Origin: Phytoseiulus persimilis
Lineage: Eukaryota > Arthropoda > Arachnida > Mesostigmata > Phytoseiidae
NCBI GenBank assembly: GCA_037576195.1
Contig: CM075101.1
Location: 23,560,001-23,624,000, forward strand
Reading direction: 5' to 3'
DNA length: 64,000 nucleotides
Positions 1 to 12,998 of the stretch are shown here, in pieces (the first letter of the stretch is position 1; every line of letters begins with the position of its first letter). Below the pieces are notes generated by a model. That model saw only the letters and a list, made by a program, of their open reading frames with translations. It made no database searches and was not told where the DNA came from. The position numbers and the translations under genes are program-made.

Positions 1-2665
1 TCGTCAATAATCGTCCGAGTTCGTTCAGGGCTTCTGGTCGCAGCAACAAAGTCTATTTGCTGTCGTCTGTCACCGGACTAAGTAAAGATCCAGCCGTTCG
101 TCACTATCGTTCCCGAACCATCGGATCTGTGCGCTAAACTTAACACATGGATATTGTCGACTGCTCAAGTTGTGGTCACGGAAAAATCGCCTACTCGTTC
201 GGGATGATGATTTGTTGAGGATATAACTCTGTTCGAGCTGCTCGACGCGCATCCAATGGCGCGAGAATGAAAGACGTTCAAGTTGCTTCGAGTGTGTGCG
301 CACCTTCAAGGAAGACACCTCCCGCGAGAAACGATCGCTGCTCGAAGAGAAACAAAGAAGAAGACGAAGTCTCGGAGAAAAAAACCATCGTTTGACATCT
401 TCGAATAACTCACAAAGCAAGGCGGTCCCGCCGCAGGGCGGTTTGTGTGTACTCTGCTTTTTGCGGGCTCGACGATAGAAGAAGCTCCCTCTCCGCTCTG
501 CTTTCCGTAAGGAACCGACGGCGACCAGCTGAAGAGTTATGGGACAAGCTACAAAAAATCGACGAGTCGTTCGACCGACTTAAGCTCGATCTGGCCGGCC
601 GAGAACAGCGCTTGGAGAGCGGCCGGAACAGCGGCGGAGGATCATCACAGGGAAGCGCCGGGCTTGTAGGCCATTAAGGGAGGTGACGAGCACTCGGAAG
701 CCAGTCTTTCGAAGTAGTAATTCAACAAAGTTCGCACCGAGTGTACACGGTGGTATTTCTCGCTCGGTTCTCGTTACGATGCCGTTACTCAGAGTTGTCC
801 CTGGAAAGTTTTCCAGGGCGTTTCCCACCACGGCCGTGATAAATTTTCGGTGATCCTCCGTCGGTGAAAACTACTTCCAACGCGTCTGGGATACGGCTCG
901 TGTTGCTCGTGTCGTCATCCTGTTCTCGATCGTGAACGCCGCCACCGTCGCCGTCCTGATCTCCGACTGCGACGACCAAAACGGAATGAATAAGCTGCGA
1001 GAATCGGGGATCGATGAAAGCGTCGCCCTGGTGCGCGGCTTCGAATCAGACTCGTGGCGTGTCGTGGCTTTGAAATCACGCAGTTGCCGAGTGAATCGCT
1101 CAAGACCCGTCGCACTGAATCGTGCGTGAGCGAAGTCCACAAGAGACGACCACAGCGGCGGCAGGACACATGCCCGAGCGCTGGGAGACGGGCTCGCGCG
1201 TTCCTCGGACGCTGCAAATCAATTGCCCATCACATCGACTCGGTTACGTCTCAATCAAGAACAATGCCGATCAGTCGGCTCCGGCTAGTTTTGTCATTGC
1301 CCACGAGATCGATCCGCACCACCGGCATCAGCCGGTGACCAGGCGAGCAATCGATCCGCCGACCACGACACCGGATAGTACGACGGCGATTACCGTGATG
1401 AGTTCGCCTCGAATGCGGGGGGAGTGAATCTTCGTGATCTCAACTAGTGCCCATGACGGCTATCGGAATCCAGCCACCAGCACCGCACGAATCGTCGATG
1501 GGAGACACAATCTTCCAAGACGGCCTCGACACCGCTGCGAACTTTTTGCCTCGAGCGGGAACCGAGCAAGATTGCTCCTTCGACACAAAGATTACAATCG
1601 AGGCACTCTTCAATGGACGACGTCGAAGTTTTCGGCCGTTTTTCAGATCCCCATACCATATCATCTTTGTCCGGAAGCTACGGGGGAATTCCTCCAAGAG
1701 CTCGGGTGGAAATTTAAGAGGGTTGGTTCCGCATCTCTTCCCGGATTTCCGATCGGGCTCCGTTCTTCGAGGGATTTTCAGTGTTTTCGACTTCACTCAC
1801 TGGTCGCTCCACTTGTCATCTTCGCCGGGGCCGAAAAATGATCTTGTGTGCGTTTCTTCGAGGAGCAAGGGATAAGCTCCCTCGGGCGACGCTATCGAGA
1901 GCCGCTCAAGACTGCTCAATCAAAATTATGTCGAAGGTGCGAAACGGCGATCGATGACATTCTAAGTGCACTTTTCCTCCGATATTTTCGACGCTGCGCA
2001 CGACGATCGCAAGCGCCGGCCCCGAGCGGTAGCGAGCTCGGGAACGCCGGTGGATTCCTCAAGAGAAGCTTTCAGCGACAAAGGAGAATCTCCAAACGCG
2101 CTCCATCTCTCTCTCCCTTTCGCTATCGAGGCATTAAACGCGGTTCGTTCGACTGTCCAGTAGTCGGCCGGCAGGCAGGCAAGTCAGTCATTCAGTGGAA
2201 CAGGCAAGCAGACAGGACGGCAGGCAAGCCAACTGGCTGGTCGGTTGCTTTCCTCGGATTCTTCTCGGGTTTTGATTGTCAGTTTAATTCGTCTCCGGTC
2301 CGCGGCCCAACTGAAGGCTGCACTGGTCTTGGATCTATCTCTGCGGCGGATATTTCTGACAACCGTCTATTAGTGTCAGAGAGATAGCGCCAACAAGCAG
2401 CGAGCAGAGAGGGAGAAGAAGAAGAAAAAATAAAAGAATAGAACGAGAGCTTTGTCTAGAAACGAAACCGCAGTCCTCGCTGCCGTCGCGTCTCTGCCAC
2501 AGCGGCCGCTCGAAGCAATGACATCCGTAATGAGTTCTGTGCGGTCCTGTCGCATTATCTGGCGTCGGCGTCCGCGGCGGCAACGAAGAACTTCCTCCAC
2601 ATCCGAAGAAACAGGAGAGCGGACTCTTTCGAGAATATTCGGCTCGGAATTGCGCCGGCGCCTCA

Positions 2666-2681
2666 TTTTTTTTTTTTTTTT
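2666..2681. repeat. Poly-T tract, 16 bases
   Basis: An uninterrupted run of T. No target duplication or other sign of a retroposed tail is seen next to it. Confidence 0.9.
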
Positions 2682-3245
2682 CCTGCTGGAGCCTCGACGC
2701 CCTCGCGCGAGGGATCGCTCCGAGTCGAGCCGGCAGCGAAGTCTCCGGCTCTCCAGACCGAGCCCATCAGACATTGAATCACGTTTGTTCAAACTATCCG
2801 GTTTATATGTCGACAGCACGACCCTCGGATCGACGAAGGGGAGCACATAGTCGGGAAGAGCGCCTCACCGAGTGTCTGCGGGGACAAATTGTTGCGGGTG
2901 AAACATACTCTCTCGGTGTCCGTTCTCGACCTGTTCGCCGATGATTTCGATTGTGATGAATCGCCCGCTCGCTGCCGGACGGGCGCTCAGTCGGTCATCG
3001 TTCTGTCCATACGCCGTCGATGAGTGGAGACCTGGGCCGCTCGCTTCCTCGTAGGAAGAAGCGAAGGAATCACACACGCGCGGGCGCCGGGACACACAGA
3101 CCGACAGGAGAGAGACTGTAATCTGAGCGCGGGGATGAATGAATGGACGAGGTTTCGTCGACCGGACGAATCGTCGGCTGTGAGAAGGCGAGCGATTCCT
3201 CACGATAAATCCCATCGTGAGCGTCGGATGGTACTTCGTACTTCA

Positions 3246-3272
3246 TACATCATCCATCCATGCATCCATTCC
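3246..3272. repeat. (CCAT)n-like short repeat
   Basis: Imperfect CATC/CCAT units, about six copies. Confidence 0.75.
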
Positions 3273-6200
3273 AATCGACAAAACGACCCGACAAGCAGAG
3301 ACACGAAACCCGAACCATTTGAGCCGAGTTCAGACAATAAAACGATGATGATTCCCCGCGCGGTACTTCTTTAACGATCGTCTCCGTCCACTCCTCGATG
3401 AGTGGAAAAATGAATGAACCGACGGATGGATCGACTCTTCGGACAAATGGAACCGACTCGCGAGAATCGAAGACGCTGTTCCCCCGATCGTTCCTGTCTC
3501 AGTTCCTGACCTCGTCGTCGTCGGCATCATCATCCTCTGCCTTTTTTCTAGTATCAGCAGCGTTGACGCCCGCTTCTGCCAACCATCGAACAAACAAATC
3601 CCAAGACGGCCCAAAACGGACTTCACGAATGAACATGACAACGAGTTTTCTGCTCATAAGGAACGGAGCATTGATGTGCCTTGTTATCGGTGTTTCATTA
3701 GCCGAGAAAGAGCTGCTCGCGGGATCAGAGAAGCCACCGAAGCGGGGAACATTGCAACCAGGGCTGTGATTGCCAGCATAAATATTAATAAGCGTGAAGA
3801 CATATTTCAGATGGCTGCGGCTGAGCCAATGGGATCGTGGACGGTTGGGCCAGAGGGAAAAGCAAACCGACAGCGGCTGTCGACAGTGGACGACTCCTTG
3901 AACGGTAATTCGTCCTCTCTCAGATCGTATGCCGAGCACGGGCCGGTCGAACAGTTCGCTCCTCTGTCCGCCGATCGGTATTTTGTCATGACAAAGAAGT
4001 AGAACGCTTTCTGACGGAATCCTACGTGGGAGTTGATTGCTGATGAAGCGCCAAACGCTGATAAACGCGAGTATCCAACCATATTTGGCGCTACCAAACA
4101 GTCATATTGTACTGACGGATTGAAAAGATCCGACCTGACGACGAATGCGACTCCTGGAGCCGTGCTCCGAGTGCGGGACGGCATCTGTGACGGAAGAGGT
4201 TCGAGATATCGTAGGTTCCGGAACAGGAACCCGGCAACGAAGTCGATTTATAAGTGAACGTTGGATGAGCTCTTTACTCGCTCCATTCAACTCTTATCCT
4301 TGAGTAACGTTTCTCTCAAATCTTTGTCTGTGTTTACTCTTTCTCTCAAGAATGCGTGTCCGAAATTGTTTCAAGCCGTAATCACTTCTTTAATGGAAGT
4401 CGCGTATAGAATAGCTGAGGTGGTAATTGTGTCTGACAACAACTGCCGAGGCGACCGTCGGAATGACGTTGTCCACGAACACCTATTTGTTTTTTTTTCG
4501 GACAGCCATCGGACTTTCTCAGAGATCGTTTATTTGTGAGTGATGGAAGCGCGACATGAATCGCGTTCTGTGGTTCACGATGAAAATTCACGGCCTAAAG
4601 GTCTCCCGCTCTTCGCGTGGTGTTTCAGTCCACTTCAGTGGGATCATCTGTCTTCGCCAAGATTTCTCAGACCTACTCTGCTGAGGAAAGAAAAATTGAG
4701 GAGCCGCGTTGACCGACGGGGCCCGTTGACGACACATGCTCAGCGAGGTTTTGCGCTAAAAATTTCCAACGCTTTCCAACGAGATAATCGTTTGTTCTTC
4801 TCTGGACCGTCGGAATCATTAAGAAAGCCTGCCGTTTCGAACGAGCCAATTAGGCTTGTGTAGTATTTTGAAATGAGTTTCTTGATATTCGAAGGTATTC
4901 ACAATGAGACTCCGTGAATTACCCCATTAAACTGCAGTAAGTTAGCAATGTGGTCTTCGTCCGAGTGCAGGGTCTCGCGAGATACTGCGTGTGAAGCTCA
5001 TCTTCCCGCAGGAAGGGTTTTGGTCGGCTCCTCCGTAGTCGGAAGAATGAAAACGCAGATCGAGTTTCGTTTTAATTACCGCTAAGATTAATCACCAGAT
5101 AACACGATTCATATTAAATCTTCTCCTAGCGACGAGAGGCCTGCCTCTCTGCCTGCTATGTCTTGGGTGGCTTGACCAGAGCTCGAAGACGCTGGCTGCT
5201 TGTGAGCTTCGAAGGAGCTTTCTCGATTTTTCCTGTTACGCGACCCCGTCCCCCGCGTGTGGGTCTTCGAACGGTACCGACCACCAACAGTCGAGAACCG
5301 AGTTTTGTCCCCTCCAATTCAAAGCTAGGGAAGGCATCCAGAGAAGTCTTTGCGTGGACAGCCAAGGAGGCGGCGGACTCGTGCACAGCAGGCTTTGTTC
5401 ACGGCGAGCGCTGACACGATTCCCAGGCGTCGACACGTTTGTTTGCCGTGCTGTGGATGAATTCACGCGACGTTCTGCCGAACAGAGCCGTACTCGCTTA
5501 CGTCTGGTTTCGCACTCGCGACTCAATCGTGTGATCTTGTTTCCCTCCAGAGACGACCGCGCGATCGGTTGCCTCCGTCCAACATGATCGTCCAGCTCCA
5601 GCTCAGATTCATACACCTAGAAGAGGGACCGCGCAACTCAATGGCTATCTCGCGTGTTCCCCGAAAGGGTTGAACTCTCCCAGCACTGGCGAACATTGCC
5701 GCCGCCGGTTGGTAGCGCTTGTGATTCCGATTATGCTACCATAGCGGGGAGAAGTGCGAAGTGACGACGAACAACTCTCGCGTGAGCTCGGTAGAATCAT
5801 TGTTGAATCACTGCGACGACGGCGGCGGCGGCCGCTACCAGTGCCGGCTAGAGCAAGAAGAGGCCGGCGGCGGCATAATCAGCACGTGAACTTGTGAACG
5901 CCGCCGGCAACCGGGGCCGTGTCCGGAAAATCCAGGACTGATACCCCGCGAACACGAAGCCAACCGCGACATCCACATCCGACGCCCCGGTATGGGACCG
6001 ACCCTTGGATTCTGTCCACAATGTCGTCTACGGCTGGAACTCCTCGAGTGAGAATCTAGGCCGGGAACCGCGTGCCACGCTCTCCGTCGATCGCTCAATC
6101 GAGACACGTAACTGTTAAGTACACAGGATCATCGCGCCAGAAAACTCATCCCTCTGGCCAGACGCGAATGCTCGGGTAGCTGTTCGCAGCGCGCTACCAC

Positions 6201-9200
6201 ACCCGAGTACCACGGCCAGAGCCGGAGCAGATCATCGCGCGCAGGCGGCAGATCATCATCGTCCTCGTCATCATCACTAGAAAAGGAACATCAGTACGAG
6301 GGTGAACTGAACGGCCCCCATCGCGCGCCATTACGAAAGAACTCACCGAACGAGTGAGAGGTGCGGACGTAAATGCCCTTATGATCTGATCACTTTTCAC
6401 TTCGGTCCCCCTCACAGTCGGCTGAGTATCTCGCCTGGCCGCGAACCAGCCGTGCATCAGATGCGTACGATCCGCACAACATGGATTGATAGTTCTTAAA
6501 GAGGTCTCGCCGAAGCATGGGGGTCCATGAATTGGTTCTAGCGCCCAGCTCCTCAACAGCGTTGTCGATTGACAGCTGGCGATGCTGCTCGCACGCGCGC
6601 ACGCACGGTTTCCAGGATTTCGAAGGGGGAAACAGAGCCAGTGTCAACGGATGCGGCTCATCATTGCGCCGACAGTGGATTGTTCACAAGTTTGGCTGGT
6701 ATCGCGTCTTTGCATCAGCTGAGGACGTTGGCATTGTCTCTCGCTGCCGCCAACGTCGTCGTCCGAAACAAGATGACGCATCCGAGATCAAGATAGAGCC
6801 GATGGGTGGTTTAGATAAGAGCGAGAACCACTTCAAAGTACGTAGAGCCTCGGGAGCTTTAGAGAAAAGAAAAGGCGGAAAGCGAAAATACCAAAAAGTC
6901 ATTTGTCATGCGGGTTGACATGCGCTCTCGCAGCAATGACGGCCGCCGTGGAGGAGGTGACGACAAAGGGTGGCAACGAGTGTTCGACGATAGAGCACTC
7001 ATCTAATTATTTCTTCCACGATGAAATTACCGGAGGAACGTTTCTGTGAGACGGGTGGCACTGGCGCCGCTGATTTTCGCAGTGAACGCTTCGAGCAAAC
7101 GATGCTCAGGTTCACCGACTGTACGAGTGACGTAGCATCGAGCACGACGTTCTGCCTTTAAACCTCGATGAGTAGAGCTCGGAATCCGATTGCTGACTCT
7201 ACGCGAACGAGCGTCCTGAGTGCACTCGTCGCGATCCGGGACCAGATCCTCATGTGTTGCAAGCGCTCTGTCGTAGTTTGTTGCACGAGATGTCTGCTGT
7301 GTCATATTATGAGTTCCCTTTCTCTCTAGGGTCTCCTCGCTTGCCTGCTCACTCGGAGCAAGAAGCAAGATTCGCCAGCGGCCACAACACTTGCTTTGAT
7401 TGATGACTTGCGCGTAATTGAAATACAAAACACCTGAAATGGCCAACGACGACGACCATTCGGGGCAGCGGCGACCGAAAGACGGAACGGAACCGTGGAC
7501 TGGATGGCCACGAGCAAGCTCAGAAAATACGCTTGACTTTGGTCTGTCTGAGGCCTGCCCCGTGACTCGGAACTAGGTGCTACACCCCACAGCCGCCGGT
7601 TGTTCGGCCTGAACCGGGTGTGCATCGAACAGAACGCCTACCCTTTAACTTCTCAGGCAAGCGAGAACCACATCGTACGCCAACGACTCAGGGGAAGAGT
7701 CTGCAAAACTCATACAGGTGGAATCCCGGAGCATAGAGCTGAACGCGACTTTCAACGATTAGCGTCCGAAATTTATGTCGTTTAGGCCCGAGGCGGCTTC
7801 AAACATTTCCATGATAAACGAGTTCTGTTTGTTTCGAGGCGCCGTATAAGTCCGGGAATGGGCAAACCCGTTTGGTGCAATCAACACAGAGTCACAAAAC
7901 AAACGTGGCTGCACGCAGCCGACCTGTGCAGAAACTACATTTGGGACGTCGCAGGATGAAATCGTTGAGGAGGTGGAATCAGATTGAATTCAGCCGAAAT
8001 GCTAAGAATTGCGTTCACTATATCACTTCCGTTGGCTTGATTCATCGGGATTTGAATAATCATCACACGTTCTATGCGTGTCGGAATTCCCGTGCCGAGT
8101 CCATGTTCGCTTTGGAGAGTTTCCGATTGTCAGGGAGAATGTCTTGCTAATGGGACATGTCCAACCTCGTCTTGCTCCTGTATTCAGAACATGGAACCGG
8201 GATTTGGTGGAGCGTGTGAAATCTCATTTTTGCGGTAGGTTCGCTCTTCGACAGGAACAGCTCTCCAATTTGAACGCACTCGAACGTCCGTTGTTCTCGG
8301 AGATAGCGCCACATATGAGTTAGGTAACAAGTTGGCAGGGAAACGATCTATCAAATGTGGGAGTTCTCTGAAGAAGAGGTCAAAAACGCGTTTTGTTTCG
8401 GGTGACGCATGGCAACTCTCATACTTACTGTGAAATTTATGACGCTCTCATTACATAGACCTGCTGCGCTTTGAAGAACAACAACAAGCGGTAACGACGG
8501 GAAGATCTACGGTGGCCATGTTCTGTAAGTCACCATCAAGTTTTTGCTACATCAACCATGAAAAACGTCAACGCGCCACCGGCGAAGCTCTCGCTCAAAA
8601 TCACGATGCTGCGTTTCCTGGAGCATCTCGCTCATCGTGGCAGCCAGCCGTTGTCGACGCCATTTCGGACTCCGCTAGGTACACGGCTTCTGTTTGTGCT
8701 GTAGCACAGCTGTAGTCTCTGCCTTCTAGCTTGTGCCTAGGGAGAAAGAAACCAGAATCACGATGAATGGGGGAGCCACTCATTCAAACGGAGTTGACAT
8801 CTACATTGTTGTTCGCGACGGATCGCCAGCACATCTTCGTGCATAACCGAGAGGCGAATTAGTTCTCTCAAATTGAGTCATCGCAGCTCCGCGGGATCGG
8901 CAAGAGTCCTCCGCGAACCAAGGCTTACACCAGGGCGCCGCGCCGTCGGAAGTCTCGGAGTGGAATTCCTCTTCGCCGTCGCTCTCGTTGTGGATTTGTG
9001 TACAGGAGAGATTTTGATTTACCTAATGAGAAAATCTTCTCAATGTCTAGACCACGTATGAGCGACGTCTCTCGTACTCCCTCGGAGCACGTACTGATTT
9101 CAGTCACGTACAGAATGCACGGTCGCAAACGTCGACGAAGGGCGTCAGGGATACGTCTGCTCCTGACGGAAGTTTTTTCGTCTTCGCTCTCTCCGGAGCG

Positions 9201-11213
9201 GTTTGGATGCGATCGCGAGTTTGGCGTTCCCGGAATCGAGCGACGGAACGAGCTTCGAAACGAGGGATGTCTCGCTCTTCAAATCTTCTGTCGCTCTTCG
9301 ATGCTCGGAACGAGCAAAACCTGTCGTCTCCCGGAAACCCTCCGTGAAAGCCGCTCGTGTATTGAGCTCTCGTACGATGAGGGAATTTCATGCCGGAATT
9401 TAATCTTCTCGGCGCTGGCGGCAACTAGTACTGAAAAGTCCGAAGTGGCTTTGCCGTAAATGCTGTTCATCAGCGTCGGTGATGACGGCGCCGCCGGACG
9501 GATGAAACTGTTCTCTCACTGCGAACAAGCAACTGACGGCCAGTGATCTCATCCAAGATGAGCACACGATCAACAACATTGTCCGTCAAGGGTATATTCC
9601 GTTGACGGAAGACGCGGGGGAGATGAGCCTTACGCGAGACGTCGGCTTGAGCGCTCTTGACGGTGTTGAGTAGCCCCATGCACGAGACGTATCAGGCTAG
9701 CTCTTATACAAAACACAGAATTCCCTGTCGTAGCTCCCCCTCGGCCGGCTCGAGCGCGCTGCATCTCGTCAAGTGGAGTTAGGCTTCAGTGGAATCGTTC
9801 TCGAATCGTCCCAAACTCCGAGGATTCACAACGCTGCGCGGGCTAGAACCTGATTTTGCTCTGTAGCGGAAGAGTGTTTACGATGCAGTAAATCGGCCGA
9901 ACAGTCGTTTTCGCTTCGATGCCGCATCAAGCCCGTCGGGACAGTGAACACGGATTCGCATTAATGACGTGTGGCGCGAAAATGCATTGGTAATCAAAAA
10001 TGGAAAACTTTCGGGGCTGAGCAGCTCGACCGGACAAACCGTTGCCAACTGATCGGATCACTCGACCATTGCCGGGAACTTTTGGCTTGGGCGTGGCACA
10101 ATTAAAACCGAAATCAAGTGATGAGATTCAAAGAGAAAGATAGATAGCCGCGGTTCACTTCCTCCTGAAGTTGTTCGCTATTTAAAACCAAAGCGACGCG
10201 TGCATCGATCCATCTGCGATTTTCTATGAGAACACTTTTGGTTGTCAGATCGAATTGCCAACCGAGAAATGGACTCACGCTTCGCAATGATCGAACCAGC
10301 GGCCGCGCGCTCTTTCTCGGTCGTCCAAAAGGCGTAATGCGCTTTCCTCGCTATAACGAGATAGCTTTCGTCACAGCTCCCAACGGAGCACGGATTAAAC
10401 CTCACCCGATCATTCTATGCTCTATGGATCTATGTGGTGCATGGTGTGTACCATCCACATGCGGCTGCGCCACACCCTCGATCACAGAAAGTCAGACCAC
10501 TCAGTTCTGCGCTGATTCATCTTTGAAAATCGCTTCCACGTTGAAGCCAAGAGTCGCCTGCCTCATTCTGGATCAGGTGCTGTGGGAAATTGGAACTGGA
10601 CCAGATCACGAAACGCATCTCGCGTCCTGCGATGAAAACTCAAGGTCGAGAACGGGGGCACGGGGAGAAGGAGTAAGAAAAGGATTCGGACGGTTCGAGT
10701 TGCTGCCAAGGGACCAGATCTCGAGGGAAGCCCGTCGATCCGCTCTCCGGTTCGATGGCGCATCTTTCGGAGCGGGAAGCAACAGAAAAGGATTTCTCGT
10801 TGATTGTTCGTTTCTTTGTTGCCGAGGATCCCTTGCCTCCGCCGAAAACCCTCGACCATGTAATCTGCGATACGGGGTCGTTGTTTCAAGTTGTTGCTTT
10901 CATTTAATACGAATGAGGCGGTTCGGCCGAAGTTCGCTTCGTTTGAAGATTCTGGACTTCGCGATTACCGATCTTGAGCGAACACAGGACATCGATCTTC
11001 GCTGGCCATCGCTTTCTCCGCTGCTGCTGTTGCAAATCTTTGGGCAGAATCAACAAAATCAGTTGATCTGTGAGATAGCTTCATCCTTCAGAAGGGATCG
11101 GACCAGAAAGTCGATGCTCAGTCCCTCGCAATCGGAACATGATCAGAAGACAGGTCTGTCGAGCAGCTCCTTGCGATGGAATTGCTAGACGTGATTCCGA
11201 AATCGAAATAACT

Positions 11214-11231
11214 TCCTCCTCCTCCTCCTCG
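11214..11231. repeat. (CCT)n short repeat
   Basis: Six uninterrupted CCT/CTC units. Confidence 0.88.
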
Positions 11232-12411
11232 GTCCTCTTTTTTCCACCGAGAAAATGGACAGAAAACTCGGAGTCGATAGCACGACCTCCACCTTCAGGC
11301 CATCATTGAATCTTTCGGCGTCCCAGAAACGTTTCATAGAGCCCGCGAACCCGAGCCCGCGAGTTTGCCTTCCAGTACAAAGTCGTACCCGACCGATTGA
11401 TACCTCGCCGTGGTCACGCTGCGCCGCAACGTGATCATAGAATGTCTGGGGTCACTTCAGAGGTACGGCGGTAAAGACGATCATACGTGGAAAACCTACG
11501 TCGGCCACTTGATCAGAACCGTCATCCACACGAGAAACTGACCAACCGGTTCAGACCGAACTTCGAAGAGAAAACAAAATCTGAGAAGCGCAAAAAAAAG
11601 ACGATAGGACGCGCCTCCGAAAAAAAAAAATCGACGGCGTTGGCGTAGCACCGCATGTTCGCTGGCTCGTCAGTCCAACCGTCGATGACCATGAAGCTCA
11701 TGAAACTCATCTCGGGTGAAAAATCCCCGAGACAAGTTCCGTCCGCTGGCGAGCATTCTGCTGACAAACAACATCGAATTCGCTTACCTGAAAGGAGACA
11801 AAGATTCACGTTGAAACAAACGACGCTCACACAATCAATTCCTTGCCCTGTCGCGTGTCAATTCATCCAACGACACGACGTTTTCAGATTACCGATTCCG
11901 GAGGCAACGCGTCCGCCCACCCGGAATTTCAAGATTCGATTCTTATTCGTCATTTTAGATCCGGAAGAGGAAAATGCTCGCTGCGAGGGAGCAGTTAGCA
12001 CGATCTAATTGAATATTAGTCAAGTCTCCGGAGTATCGTCTCGCTTCCCATCTCAAGACGGAGGAAGATTCCTGCCCCCTTGCGAGACTCTTGGGCTTAA
12101 TACTGAAACTTGGTGGTTCAAAGCAAATATCGATCCCGCGTCGCGCATGAATCCGAATGCGCATTAATGACGGAATGAGGAAACATAAACAGCGTTCCAC
12201 CGGTAGCTCATGTATCTCTTTTGGTAGCGCGACGGGAGATACCCCGCCGCGCTATACTCAGCGGGGATCCAACTCGTAGCTCGTAGGTAAATTCAGAATT
12301 TGTCATCTCCCTAGTCGTCTGATTGTCGTCAATCTGTCTGAAGTTTCCTCCAACACCACGCCAGACTCAGCGCTAGAAGCGGATCGCCGCTCCGGATCCA
12401 CCGATGACGGC

Positions 12412-12437
12412 GAGAGAGAGAGAGAGAGAGAGAGAGA
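12412..12437. repeat. (GA)n microsatellite
   Basis: Pure GA dinucleotide repeat of about 26 bases in non-coding DNA. Confidence 0.95.
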
Positions 12438-12842
12438 AGGAACGAGGCAGCCCGAAGGCTTCGATTTCCAAAAGTGTTGACACAACATGGGATTATTGAT
12501 GCGCTACCTCCGAGATATTCGATCGGCAGTCAATGCCGGGTTTGGCTCTCGTGTTCAAGGGTGTTTGTTTGTGCATTTTCAATTTTTCTTCTTTTCTGGC
12601 GGGTCCGATCGGTGTTGGTGTCGATAACGCCGCCCGAATATGTTCTCCTGCATTCTTCGATTCTGAGCAGTTGCAGCCGCACCAGCACCAGAAACGACAA
12701 CGGTGACGATTCTGACAACCATAATCCTGAGCAATCTTTTATCACGGCTTGTGGCGTCCGACGATGAGCGGGCAGAGCGGGATTTAAGTTATCGCGGACT
12801 CGCGGTTTCCTTCGAAAAATAACGCATTCGGTCGGAAGACCA

Positions 12843-12998
12843 ATGGGAGGGGGAAAGAAGCAGGAAACTGACGAGGAGAATAACAGGCAAGAAAATGGAG
12901 ACTACTATCTGCGAACGTTGCTTCGTGAGAGCGCGACGGAGAACACAGGATCTGAACTTCAACATCGAATCGCTCAGCAAAACTCTATCATATCCTGA
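12843..12998 (+). CDS. Candidate small ORF or first exon, 51 codons
   Basis: The frame runs ATG to TGA and has a balanced, polar composition (MGGGKKQETDEENNRQENGD at the start). Overlapping and following forward frames up to about 13455 also look mildly protein-like but in different frames, with no convincing splice sites. It could be chance. Confidence 0.18.
   Translation: MGGGKKQETDEENNRQENGDYYLRTLLRESATENTGSELQHRIAQQNSIIS

Larger units (their letters stand above)
1..12411. other. Gene-poor stretch, no gene recognised
   Basis: Only scattered Arg/Ser-rich frames appear, usually open on both strands at once. It contains a degenerate GGCAGGCAAG-like tract (about 2170-2230), a purine-rich run (2400-2440), the poly-T at 2666, CGT/CAT triplets (3513-3537), GGC triplets (5820-5831) and ATC/GTC triplets (6250-6275). 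The longest frame is 10226-11188 on the plus strand; its composition does not look like a protein. Confidence 0.6.

Noticed and set aside
2666-2681. Poly-T as the tail of a retroposed copy
   Set aside because: No target duplication and no recognisable body sequence on either side.
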